Shown here one piece after another: positions 34,810 to 43,099 of a DNA stretch of 64,000 bases. A model generated the notes under the pieces. It saw nothing but the letters and a program-made list of their open reading frames with translations, searched no databases and had not been told where the DNA came from. Positions within the stretch are counted from its first letter, which is position 1. Each line of letters begins with the position of its first letter. The translations under genes were made by a program, and so were the position numbers. Source of the DNA: UMGS1532 sp045542355 (lineage in GTDB: Bacteria; Bacillota; Clostridia; Oscillospirales; Acutalibacteraceae); the NCBI GenBank assembly GCA_045542355.1, contig JAZQKX010000011.1:1-64000 (forward strand), given 5' to 3'.

Positions 34810-35529
34810 ATGAAAATATTGGCTTTTGAATGCTCCGCGAAGCAGGCCTCTGTTGCAATAGCAGAGAACGAGAAAATCCTTGCCGAGTTCTACAACAATG
34901 TTGGGCTTACCCATTCCCAAACCCTTATGCCAATGGCTGAGGCGGCGCTGAGCGCCTGTGGACTGGGAATTGAGGATATCGACGGCTTCTGCGTTGCCCA
35001 CGGTCCAGGCTCCTTTACGGGCTTAAGAATAGGCATGAGCGCAGTTAAGGGTTTGACCATTGCCAACGCCAAGCCTTGCGTTGGGGTATCCACCCTTTTT
35101 GCCATGGCGCATTGCAACATTTCTTATAAGGGCGTTATTGCCGCATGTATGGATGCCAGATGTAATCAATGCTACTGTGGGCTCTTTTTAAGTGACGGCG
35201 AAAAAATCACAAGACTCAGTCAAGACATGGCAATACCCCTTGAGGATTTTTGCAATAAGATAAACGAGACAACCGAGAAAATGGGTCTGTCTGCCCTTAT
35301 TATGGGTGACGGCTCTCCCCTGCTTTATAAAAACTTCGGTGAGAACCTGCAAAACGCTATGTTGGCTCCGGATTCCAGCCGTTATCAATCGGCTCGTGGG
35401 GTCGCCGCCGCGGCGCTCCACGACTTTATCTCGGGGAAAACGGTAAACTCTCAGGAGCTTTTGCCGATATATCTCCGTCTGCCTCAGGCTGAACGGGAAC
35501 TAAAAAAGAAAATGGAGGAACAAAAATGA
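34810..35529 (+). CDS. tsaB: tRNA threonylcarbamoyladenosine biosynthesis protein TsaB
   Basis: 239 residues of the ASKHA fold: ILAFECSAKQASVAI, THSQTLMPM, and AHGPGSFTGLRIGMSAVKGL are diagnostic. TsaB is the non-catalytic partner of TsaD. In most Bacillota the next genes are rimI and tsaD; here tsaB instead overlaps rpiB by four bases (ATGA), so the usual gene order has been altered. Confidence 0.94.
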   Translation: MKILAFECSAKQASVAIAENEKILAEFYNNVGLTHSQTLMPMAEAALSACGLGIEDIDGFCVAHGPGSFTGLRIGMSAVKGLTIANAKPCVGVSTLFAMAHCNISYKGVIAACMDARCNQCYCGLFLSDGEKITRLSQDMAIPLEDFCNKINETTEKMGLSALIMGDGSPLLYKNFGENLQNAMLAPDSSRYQSARGVAAAALHDFISGKTVNSQELLPIYLRLPQAERELKKKMEEQK

Positions 35530-35960
35530 TTGCTATTGGATGTGACCACGGCGCGTTCGACCTTAAAAACCGCATAGTGGAATATTTTGAGGAAAAAGGA
35601 ATACCCTATAAGGATTTTGGAATTTATGAGGAGAAGTCGGTGAACTATCCCGAAATCGCAAAGGTTGTTTGCGACTCTGTTGTTAGTGGTGAAAGCCGTC
35701 TTGGCATTCTCTGCTGTGGCACAGGTATTGGCATGTCGATAGCGGCAAACAAAATTAAAGGCATCCGTGCCGCCGCATGTAGCGAAACGTTTTCCGCAAA
35801 ATACACAAGGCTTCACAACGATGCCAACGTTCTCTGTATAGGTGGCAGAGTAATAGGCCCAGGTGTAGCTCTCGAAATGGTTGACCTCTTTATCAACACC
35901 GAGTTTGAGGGCGGCCGCCATGGGACCCGAGTAAATATGATTAAGGACCTGGAAAAGTGA
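35526..35960 (+). CDS. rpiB: Ribose-5-phosphate isomerase B
   Basis: 144 residues of the RpiB/LacAB family. MIAIGCDHGAFDLKN carries the phosphate-contacting Asp-His pair, CCGTGIGMSIAANKI is the active-site loop with Cys, and RLHNDANVLCIGGRV carries the second His/Arg cluster. Interconverts ribulose-5-phosphate and ribose-5-phosphate. Translationally coupled to tsaB by an ATGA overlap and followed one base later by the phosphodiesterase gene. Confidence 0.93.
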   Translation: MIAIGCDHGAFDLKNRIVEYFEEKGIPYKDFGIYEEKSVNYPEIAKVVCDSVVSGESRLGILCCGTGIGMSIAANKIKGIRAAACSETFSAKYTRLHNDANVLCIGGRVIGPGVALEMVDLFINTEFEGGRHGTRVNMIKDLEK

Positions 35961-35961
35961 T

Positions 35962-36765
35962 ATGTGGTTTTTGATTATTATTGCCGTAATTTTACTGCTT
36001 TATATTTTTCTTATCTCCCCCAGTCTTCGTAAGCACGACAACTGCGGTATGTTCCGCGGCAGTTACATTGCCCACCGAGGACTCCACAACACCCAAAAAG
36101 GCATTGCCGAAAACTCTTTCTCGGCTTACGGAGAGGCAATTAAATCCAAACTACCCATAGAAATCGACATTCGTCTAAGTAGGGAGGGCGAAGTTGTGGT
36201 CTTCCACGACAACGACCTTAAAAGGGTTTGCGGTGTAGACAAACCTGTTATAGACCTTAGTCTCAGAGAGTTGAGAGAGCTTCGACTTTCGGGAACTGAG
36301 GATACTATCCCCACATTCCGCGAGGTGTTGGATCTTGTGGACGGATGCGTTCCTCTGCTTATAGAAATCAAAACTGTTGGCAAACGGGACCGTGAGCTTT
36401 GCGAAAAGGCTTGGGAAATCTTAAAAGACTATGAGGGCAAATATGCAGTGCAATCCTTCTATCCCCCAATTATCAGATGGTTTAAGAAGAATGCGCCAAA
36501 GGTATGCCGCGGTCAGTTAGCAACCAATTTCTTTAAGATAAAACCCCACACAACTTTAGAAGTAATTGCGGGTGTTTTGCTATTTAACTTCCTCAGCCGA
36601 CCAGACTTTATTTCCTACGAATACAAATACCCCTGCGCCCTGCCCCTTATGGTTTGTAGGCTCTTGGGCGCCAACACAATCGCCTGGACATACACAAGCG
36701 AGGAGCAAATTGAGGAAACTCAGGATAACTTTTCAGCATATATTTTTGAAAACTTTGTACCGTAA
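35962..36765 (+). CDS. Membrane-anchored glycerophosphodiester phosphodiesterase
   Basis: 267 residues: one N-terminal hydrophobic helix (FLIIIAVILLLYIFLI), then a GDPD TIM-barrel. AHRGLHN, ENSFSAYGEA, EIDIRLSREGEVVVFHDNDLKRVCG and EIK supply the two catalytic His and the metal-binding Glu/Asp. It would release sn-glycerol-3-phosphate from glycerophosphodiesters at the membrane. Last gene of tsaE-tsaB-rpiB-GDPD, ended by a terminator. Confidence 0.88.
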   Translation: MWFLIIIAVILLLYIFLISPSLRKHDNCGMFRGSYIAHRGLHNTQKGIAENSFSAYGEAIKSKLPIEIDIRLSREGEVVVFHDNDLKRVCGVDKPVIDLSLRELRELRLSGTEDTIPTFREVLDLVDGCVPLLIEIKTVGKRDRELCEKAWEILKDYEGKYAVQSFYPPIIRWFKKNAPKVCRGQLATNFFKIKPHTTLEVIAGVLLFNFLSRPDFISYEYKYPCALPLMVCRLLGANTIAWTYTSEEQIEETQDNFSAYIFENFVP

Positions 36766-36796
36766 TATCGGCAATGACACAAACCCAAACAATAAC

Positions 36797-36827
36797 AAAA
36801 CCAACACCTATCTGGTGTTGGTTTTGT
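36797..36827. terminator. Bidirectional terminator between convergent genes
   Basis: AAAACCAACACC pairs perfectly with GGTGTTGGTTTT across a five-base loop, so each strand has a T-rich 3' arm. It separates the phosphodiesterase from the GH78 gene. Confidence 0.85.
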
Positions 36828-36829
36828 GT

Positions 36830-39019
36830 TTATACAGTTATTAAATAGTTGCCTTCGGGCAAGATTTCGGGCTGTTTGTCAGGAAGCTGCAATTCGGCAA
36901 ATCCTCCTTGCGGTACGGTTATTTCAACATTAATTCTATTGCCGTTTCTTTGCCAATACACTTCATATCCATTATTGGAAACTCGACAATAATCTATTCC
37001 CTCTAAGAATTGGGGCGCGATTATTAGATTCTCGCAAGGCGCCGAGCCAACGTTTGTGTTAATTCCTCCCAATGTCTGCATGAGCCACGCCATGAAGAAG
37101 GAGTACATGTGGTGATTATAGGAAGAATCCTTACGCCAACTTTCGCAAAGGGAGGTGGCATCTCGCTCGTCTATCCACTCCATAAACGAGGGGAAGCCCT
37201 CTGAGGTAAGGATTTTTAAAGCGTAGTCACTTCTGCCTGTTTTGGAAAGGGCATAGTAAAGATGTCTGAGGCCTAACATTCCGCAGTAGTGGTGGAAATC
37301 GTGCTTTTCCACCTCGGCTTTCAGTTGCTCTGCCAATGGAGATAGATTATCATAAATACCAAAGTCGATTATAAGCGCCAAAGCCGACTGCTCACTCACA
37401 GTACATCTACCATCTTCACCTATGAATTCCCTTTTGAAATTATCTGCTATTCTCTCTCTCCGCGATGTGATATCCTTTTCACGGCTATCGTCCGAAAGCC
37501 TTAGCGCCAAAGCGGTGATATCAAGAAAGTTTATGTAAAGAGCTGTATCGCTTAGGGTGAGCGGAACAGGAGACGACTCAAAGGTTTCGTAGGGTCCAGC
37601 CCAGTCACAAAGTCCGATACCAACCAGGCCTTTTTCGTCTTCTTTACTTTCAAGATAATGCAAATATCTGAGGAAGTATTCGGTGTTTTCCTTAAGCCAC
37701 TGTGGGTTGCCGTTTATAAGATATTCCCTATATGGCAGTTCAAAAAGAATGCCGTTGGATATAGGACCGCTTCCCCACTCATATCCCCAGCCAGGGGTGG
37801 GGATTATTCCTGGCATTGAGCCATCGTCTCGCATAGAATCGCGAATATCCTGCATCCACTTCTCCATTATATTTTCAACCGAGAAGTTCAGAAGCATCTG
37901 CTCTGCCGATGCTCTGGCATCGTTGGTCCAGCCGTATTTTTCGCGGGTGGGACAATCTGTGGGCATATAGTAAAGGTTGGAAAGAACACTTCTGACGCCC
38001 ATGTTCCAGAGTCGGTTGATTTTTTCATTTGAACATTGGAACTGAGATTTAACCGAAATTATATGCCGTAAGAACACACCCTCCAGCATGTCGGGAGTTG
38101 GCTCCTCGGTCAGTCCATCTATTTCCACAAACCTGAATCCATAGTATGTAAACCTTGGTGACCATACCAGTTCCTCGCCCGAAAGAATAAGCTTGTCAAC
38201 CTGAAAAGGAGCTTCGAAATTAAGCATATCCAATTCGAGATAATTAAGCTCACCATCCTCAAAACGCTCAGCATAACGAAGCGTCAACTGTTGTCCGCTT
38301 TCGCCCTTGACCTTGAGACGAACATATCCGCTGATATTTTCGCCGATATCGAAAACGTACTTGTTTTCTTCTATCTTGGTGATACTCTTTGTGGGGAAAA
38401 TCTCACATTCCCGCATGGGCTCAGCAAGACATTCTCTGAACACACCCACGGGCGGACGATCGTCAACTACTGCACTATCCCAGTCGCTGTCGTCGTAGTC
38501 GGGAGAAGTCCAATCCTCCAACAATCTTAAATCCACGTATTCACCGCTTCGAATCTGGGAGAAGCGGATGTAGCCATCGTCGGAGCATTTCCAATTATCG
38601 TCGGATAAAATACACTCGGTCTTATCGGGGTAGATAAGTTCCAGCTTGAAGGCAAATTTGGGGTTGTCTCGCCAAGGGGCTTCATTATGGTCCCAAGCGG
38701 TTTTATGGTTTTCATTGAAGAATGCGAAACCCAAATACACTGCGGCGGTGTTGTCACCATCAGCAATCAGCTCAGTAACATCGTAGGTATTATACCACAA
38801 GGTCTTATTATAGTCGCTGAAAGGGGCAATAAATTTGTCCTGTGTAACAATTTTTCCGTTGAGGTAATATTCTCCGCAACCCAGTCCGCAAACCGAAAGC
38901 AGAGCTTTGGTAAATCCCTTGTCGGCGGTGAAATGCCTACGGAAACGAGGACAGGGCTCTTCCAAATGGAAACCCTTATCAAAAATTTTAGGGGTCTTTA
39001 TAAAATTTGCGTTTTTCAT
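36830..39019 (-). CDS. Alpha-L-rhamnosidase-like glycoside hydrolase (GH78)
   Basis: 729 residues with no signal peptide, so cytoplasmic. The N-terminal beta-sandwich (GCGEYYLNGKIV, YNTYDVTELI) and the second Ig-like part precede an (alpha/alpha)6 barrel that begins near MPTDCPTREKYGWTNDARASAE, the GH78 catalytic signature containing the acidic general-acid and base region. A C-terminal beta domain (EITVPQGGFAELQLP) completes it. Rhamnose release from short oligosaccharides is the family role; the exact substrate is unknown. The ATG at 39019 has AGGA nine bases upstream; the ATG nine bases earlier abuts that signal. No transporter or regulator is adjacent. Confidence 0.85.
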   Translation of the reverse strand: MKNANFIKTPKIFDKGFHLEEPCPRFRRHFTADKGFTKALLSVCGLGCGEYYLNGKIVTQDKFIAPFSDYNKTLWYNTYDVTELIADGDNTAAVYLGFAFFNENHKTAWDHNEAPWRDNPKFAFKLELIYPDKTECILSDDNWKCSDDGYIRFSQIRSGEYVDLRLLEDWTSPDYDDSDWDSAVVDDRPPVGVFRECLAEPMRECEIFPTKSITKIEENKYVFDIGENISGYVRLKVKGESGQQLTLRYAERFEDGELNYLELDMLNFEAPFQVDKLILSGEELVWSPRFTYYGFRFVEIDGLTEEPTPDMLEGVFLRHIISVKSQFQCSNEKINRLWNMGVRSVLSNLYYMPTDCPTREKYGWTNDARASAEQMLLNFSVENIMEKWMQDIRDSMRDDGSMPGIIPTPGWGYEWGSGPISNGILFELPYREYLINGNPQWLKENTEYFLRYLHYLESKEDEKGLVGIGLCDWAGPYETFESSPVPLTLSDTALYINFLDITALALRLSDDSREKDITSRRERIADNFKREFIGEDGRCTVSEQSALALIIDFGIYDNLSPLAEQLKAEVEKHDFHHYCGMLGLRHLYYALSKTGRSDYALKILTSEGFPSFMEWIDERDATSLCESWRKDSSYNHHMYSFFMAWLMQTLGGINTNVGSAPCENLIIAPQFLEGIDYCRVSNNGYEVYWQRNGNRINVEITVPQGGFAELQLPDKQPEILPEGNYLITV

Positions 39020-39028
39020 TTTCTTCAT

Positions 39029-39353
39029 TCCTATCTATTGCAATTATTCTGTATTTATGAGGGTGTAAACCCTGTTTGTTTTTTCTATATTCTATCGCCT
39101 ATCTTTTAAATTGTGTAGTTCTTATCAATAAGCAATCTACAGACAACAGGCACTGCTCTGTGAAACTCTTACCACCTCATTTTATACTTTTTAATATATT
39201 ACTTTTTAATTATACCACAAACTATTATAAATTTCTATTATAAAGTTGCACAATAATGTCAAAAAAAGCTCAAATTGCCGTATGTCATATTTCCTATTAC
39301 CCGATTCATATACTTGAATGACAATAAAGTTTTAGGAAAGAAGAGGTTTAGGA
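39029..39353. other. Intergenic region between GH78 gene and S1-domain gene
   Basis: About 325 AT-rich bases between divergent genes. I see no open frame, riboswitch motif, tRNA or strong inverted repeat. It presumably holds both promoters, but no consensus pair stood out. Confidence 0.5.
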
Positions 39354-40283
39354 ATGAAAAACTATTTCCCCGAGGGATGGAGCATTGAGTCAAGTCAAAA
39401 TAAGTACATGATATCCACCCCGTCCACAGTTTACGAAGCCATGAACAGAGGTGATATTTTAGAGGCACGTGCCACCATGTGCGACTTTGACCATAATCTC
39501 ATTGTTGAGCTTGGATGCATGAAAGGTATAATTCCACGCGAGGAGGGTGCCCTCGGCATAAGAGAGGGAAAGGTCAAGGATATCGCTTTGATTTCAAGGG
39601 TTGGAAAACCTGTTTCATTTGTTGTTGATACCATAAAACCCGATTCAAACGGAAGACTTTGCGCATGGCTTTCCCGCCGTCGCGCACAGGAGAGGTGCAT
39701 GAGAGAATATGTGAACAATCTTTCCAAAGGAGATGTTATCGGGGCTCGTGTCACTCACCTTGAAGCCTTTGGCGCATTTTGTGATATCGGATGCGGTATA
39801 ATCGCCCTTATGCCTATAGATGCCATATCGGTATCCCGTATATCCCACCCCTCCGACAGATTCCATACAGGCATGGATATAAAGGCAGTAGTGCGTAATA
39901 TTGACAGCAGTTCCAGAGTTACCCTTTCCCAAAAGGAGCTTCTCGGCACATGGGCTGAAAATGCTTCAGAGTTCATGCAGGGGCAAACCGTTACAGGTAC
40001 GGTGCGCTCTGTGGAGGAGTACGGAATATTTATAGAGCTTACACCCAATCTTGCTGGTTTAGCAGAGCTACGCTCGGGAGTAAAGGTTGGGCAAAAAGCC
40101 AGTGTTTACATAAAAAGCCTTATTCCCGAAAAAATGAAGGTTAAGCTCATTATTATTGATACTTTTGATGAAAAATGCCTAAACAGTTACGAATACTATT
40201 TCCACGGTGAGCACATGGATTACTGGAAATACTCCCCCGACTGCAGCAGGAAGATTATCGAAACCGATTTCACAGTAGTATAA
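39354..40283 (+). CDS. S1 RNA-binding domain protein (three S1 repeats)
   Basis: 309 residues. S1-type OB folds lie at roughly residues 32-105 (GDILEARATMCDFDHNLIVEL), 123-198 (GDVIGARVTHLEAFGAFCDIGCG) and 208-270 (GQTVTGTVRSVEEYGIFIELTP). The second and third match S1 consensus well; the first is weaker. It resembles short ribosomal-protein-S1 homologues of Bacillota, which bind RNA and may aid translation initiation, but it is too short to be assumed a true S1. TTAGGAAAG precedes the start. Confidence 0.82.
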   Translation: MKNYFPEGWSIESSQNKYMISTPSTVYEAMNRGDILEARATMCDFDHNLIVELGCMKGIIPREEGALGIREGKVKDIALISRVGKPVSFVVDTIKPDSNGRLCAWLSRRRAQERCMREYVNNLSKGDVIGARVTHLEAFGAFCDIGCGIIALMPIDAISVSRISHPSDRFHTGMDIKAVVRNIDSSSRVTLSQKELLGTWAENASEFMQGQTVTGTVRSVEEYGIFIELTPNLAGLAELRSGVKVGQKASVYIKSLIPEKMKVKLIIIDTFDEKCLNSYEYYFHGEHMDYWKYSPDCSRKIIETDFTVV

Positions 40284-40290
40284 TGCGGCA

Positions 40291-40319
40291 CTTGAAAATT
40301 GATTAATGTTGCTGTATAA
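40291..40319 (+). promoter_or_regulatory. Promoter of the Mrp/NBP35 gene
   Basis: TTGAAA (40291-40296) and TATAAT (40314-40319) with a 17-base spacer, eight bases after the preceding stop codon. Confidence 0.75.
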
Positions 40320-40365
40320 TAAATAGGCTTTTGTAAGCAATAATTCATTTCAAGGATATGATAAA

Positions 40366-41214
40366 ATGCAAGAAGAAAAGAAAACCTGTAGCGGTAAATC
40401 CCAGGGTTGTACCGGTGACTGCAGTTCCTGTTCGGGACATAAAGAGCCGCAAAATCTCTTAGAGCCTCTTAACCAATTCAGTACAGTTAAAAAGGTTATC
40501 GGAGTAGTTTCGGGCAAGGGCGGTGTCGGTAAGTCTCTCGTTACGGCAATGAGCGCGGTTATGATGGCGCGAAAGGGCTACAAGGTGGGTATACTCGACG
40601 CAGATATAACAGGTCCGTCTATCCCCAAAATGTTTGGTGTAGGCGGCAGAGCTATGCAAAACGAAATGGGAATAATTCCCTTAGAAACAAAGGGCGGAAT
40701 AAAAATAATGTCGGTTAATCTGCTCCTGGACAATCCCGAGTCCCCTGTTGTCTGGAGAGGTCCTGTTATTGCTGGTGCTGTCAAGCAATTTTGGACCGAG
40801 GTTTTCTGGGGAGAGCTGGATTATTTGTTCATAGATATGCCTCCAGGCACAGGTGATGTTCCCCTTACTGTTTTCCAATCAATCCCTGTTAACGGTATTG
40901 AGATTGTTACCTCCCCTCAGGATTTGGTATCTCTCATTGTTAAAAAGGCATACAACATGGCAAAACTTATGGAGATTCCCGTTATAGGCATTGTTGAAAA
41001 CATGAGTTATATAAGATGTCCCGATTGCGGAAAGGATCTTCGCATTTTCGGAAATGGTAAATCCGAAAGTGTTGCCCAGGAATTAGGTCTACCCTTACTT
41101 GCAAAAATTCCTCTTGATGCGGAGTTGGCAAGTCTCGCCGACGCAGGTGATTTCGAAAGATTTTCCGCAGATTACATGGTTGGCGCCGCAGACTCAATTG
41201 AAAATCTTGTATGA
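40366..41214 (+). CDS. Mrp/NBP35-family iron-sulfur carrier ATPase
   Basis: 282 residues. A deviant Walker A VSGKGGVGKS (about 48-57), FIDMPPGTGD and a C-terminal CPDCGKD bridging-cluster motif define the family that assembles or delivers Fe-S clusters. The N-terminus carries an extra cysteine set, Cys8, Cys15, Cys19 and Cys22, as in the NBP35 branch, a likely second cluster site. Transcribed alone. The Rnf complex, MtaB and other cluster proteins in this window are plausible clients, but that is inference. Confidence 0.92.
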   Translation: MQEEKKTCSGKSQGCTGDCSSCSGHKEPQNLLEPLNQFSTVKKVIGVVSGKGGVGKSLVTAMSAVMMARKGYKVGILDADITGPSIPKMFGVGGRAMQNEMGIIPLETKGGIKIMSVNLLLDNPESPVVWRGPVIAGAVKQFWTEVFWGELDYLFIDMPPGTGDVPLTVFQSIPVNGIEIVTSPQDLVSLIVKKAYNMAKLMEIPVIGIVENMSYIRCPDCGKDLRIFGNGKSESVAQELGLPLLAKIPLDAELASLADAGDFERFSADYMVGAADSIENLV

Positions 41215-41243
41215 TTATGCAAAATAAATAAAAATATTTTAAA

Positions 41244-41280
41244 ATAATGACCGTCTTTATGGGCGGTCATTATTGATTTT
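41244..41280 (+). terminator. Terminator of the Mrp/NBP35 gene
   Basis: AATGACCGTC pairs with GGCGGTCATT around a short loop, then ATTGATTTTT. It runs into the next promoter. Confidence 0.75.
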
Positions 41281-41301
41281 TGCTTATTTTAGGAGTATAA
41301 T
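41273..41301 (+). promoter_or_regulatory. Promoter of ddh
   Basis: TTGATT (41273-41278) and TATAAT (41296-41301), 17-base spacer, overlapping the tail of the previous terminator. Confidence 0.7.
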
Positions 41302-41334
41302 AATAGCATACTTTTATCGAAATGGGTGTTGTAA

Positions 41335-42318
41335 ATGAAAATAAGGGTAGCTATTGCGGGATATGGTAATTTAGGAAAGGGCGTCGAGTGCGCAATAGAA
41401 AAATGTCCAGACATGGAATTAGTTGCACTATTCACTAGGCGCAATCCCTCAACTCTTAAGACAAATTCAGGTGTTCCTGTATATTCAATGAACGATGCCC
41501 CGAAATTTAAGGATAAAATAGACGTTATGATTCTCTGTGGTGGCAGTGCCAACGACCTGCCAACCCAGACTCCCCAGATGGCAAAATACTTTAATGTTAT
41601 TGACAGCTTCGATACCCATGCCAAAATTCCTCAGCATTTTGATAATGTGGCTAAGGAAGCATTGGTTTCCAATAAAGTTGCAGTTATTTCGGTTGGTTGG
41701 GACCCCGGTATGTTCTCCCTCAATCGTCTTTTAGGTGAAGCCATACTCCCCAACGGAGTTGACTATACTTTCTGGGGCAAAGGCGTGAGCCAGGGCCACT
41801 CCGATGCTATCCGCAGAATTGAGGGTGTTCGCGATGCCCGTCAGTATACCGTTCCTGTTGAAAGCGCTGTAGAGAGCGTGAGAAAGGGCGAAAACCCCGA
41901 ACTCACAACCCGCGACAAGCATTTGAGAGAATGCTATGTTGTAGCAGAGGATGGCGCCGACTTAGAGGCAATCCGCCAAGCTATTGTCACCATGCCTAAC
42001 TATTTCGCAGATTACAACACCACCGTTAATTTCATAAGTCAGGAAGAGTTGGACCGAGACCACAGCGGTATCCCCCACGGCGGTGTAGTTATCCGCAGCG
42101 GTAAGACAGGTGTTAATCAGCAGAACAACCACATAATTGAATATAAACTGACCCTTGACTCCAATCCTGAATTCACGTCAAGTGTTTTGGTGGCTTACGC
42201 CCGTGCGGCATACCGCTTAAATCAGGAGGGCGCGAAAGGCTGCAAAACTGTCTTCGACATTGCTCCCGCATATCTCCACCCCCAAAACGGTGAAGAATTG
42301 CGCAAAAGACTTCTTTAA
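41335..42318 (+). CDS. ddh: meso-Diaminopimelate D-dehydrogenase
   Basis: 327 residues. The NADP-binding start is VAIAGYGNLGKGVE; SVGWDPGMFSLNR, GKGVSQGHSDAIRRIEGV and HGGVVIRSG are characteristic of Ddh. It makes meso-diaminopimelate in one step from tetrahydrodipicolinate and ammonia, the short lysine/peptidoglycan route used by many Clostridia and Bacteroidota. Single-gene unit with its own promoter and terminator. Confidence 0.95.
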   Translation: MKIRVAIAGYGNLGKGVECAIEKCPDMELVALFTRRNPSTLKTNSGVPVYSMNDAPKFKDKIDVMILCGGSANDLPTQTPQMAKYFNVIDSFDTHAKIPQHFDNVAKEALVSNKVAVISVGWDPGMFSLNRLLGEAILPNGVDYTFWGKGVSQGHSDAIRRIEGVRDARQYTVPVESAVESVRKGENPELTTRDKHLRECYVVAEDGADLEAIRQAIVTMPNYFADYNTTVNFISQEELDRDHSGIPHGGVVIRSGKTGVNQQNNHIIEYKLTLDSNPEFTSSVLVAYARAAYRLNQEGAKGCKTVFDIAPAYLHPQNGEELRKRLL

Positions 42319-42338
42319 GCACAAGAGTTTTAACAACT

Positions 42339-42377
42339 GTGCAAATCCAAAATCAATATACGGATTTGCACTTTTTA
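42339..42377 (+). terminator. Terminator of ddh
   Basis: GTGCAAATCC pairs with GGATTTGCAC across a 13-base loop, then TTTTTAT. Confidence 0.88.
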
Positions 42378-42408
42378 TAATTTCCCCGAATTGTATTAAA
42401 TGGAATTG

Positions 42409-42437
42409 TTGAAAATTTCTCAGATGTATGTTATACT
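42409..42437 (+). promoter_or_regulatory. Promoter of thrH-guaA
   Basis: TTGAAA (42409-42414) and TATACT (42432-42437) with a 17-base spacer, 40 bases upstream of thrH. Confidence 0.7.
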
Positions 42438-42477
42438 TTTTCAATAAAATGGTAAACTTTAGATAGGAGGACCTATT

Positions 42478-43080
42478 ATGAATATTGTTTGTTTGGATAT
42501 GGAGGGCGTGTTGGTTCCCGAAATATGGATTGCATTTGCAGAGGCAAGTGGGATTCCTGAATTAAAGCGTACCACCCGCGACGAGCCCGACTACGACAAG
42601 CTGATGAAATACCGCATCAACATATTGAATGAGCACGGTTTAGGACTCAAGGAAATCCAAGATACGATTGCTAAAATTGAGCCTTTAGAGGGCGCAAGGG
42701 AGTTCCTGGACGAGCTCCGCACCCTCACTCAGGTTATTATTCTGAGCGATACATTCACCCAATTTGGTATGCCTTTAATGGCAAAGCTTAATTGGCCGAC
42801 CCTTTTCTGCAACACCTTAGAGGTTGACGAAAATGGCAAGATAGTCGGCTATAAAATGCGAGTGGAGAAATCAAAATACACCACCGTCAAGGCTCTTCAG
42901 TCCATTGGCTACGATACAATCTGCGCAGGTGACAGCTATAATGACCTTGGAATGATTAAAGCAAGTAAGGCTGGTTTCCTGTTTAAGAGCACCGAGCAGA
43001 TTAAGAAAGACAATCCCGAGCTCCCCGCTTTCGATGAGTTTGACGATTTACTTAATGCTATTAAGTCAGTTTTAGATTAA
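42478..43080 (+). CDS. thrH: ThrH: phosphoserine phosphatase / homoserine phosphotransferase
   Basis: 200-residue HAD-superfamily enzyme. Motif I is CLDMEGVLVPEIW (Asp6 nucleophile; Glu8 replaces the second Asp, as in ThrH), motif II is ILSDTF, and motif III-IV lies around KSKYTTVKALQSIGYDTICAGDSYNDLGM. This matches ThrH of Pseudomonas, which dephosphorylates phosphoserine and can transfer the phosphate to homoserine. AGGAGG precedes the ATG. It lies 19 bases upstream of guaA. Confidence 0.9.
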   Translation: MNIVCLDMEGVLVPEIWIAFAEASGIPELKRTTRDEPDYDKLMKYRINILNEHGLGLKEIQDTIAKIEPLEGAREFLDELRTLTQVIILSDTFTQFGMPLMAKLNWPTLFCNTLEVDENGKIVGYKMRVEKSKYTTVKALQSIGYDTICAGDSYNDLGMIKASKAGFLFKSTEQIKKDNPELPAFDEFDDLLNAIKSVLD

Positions 43081-43099
43081 AATATACGGAGGAATTTAC

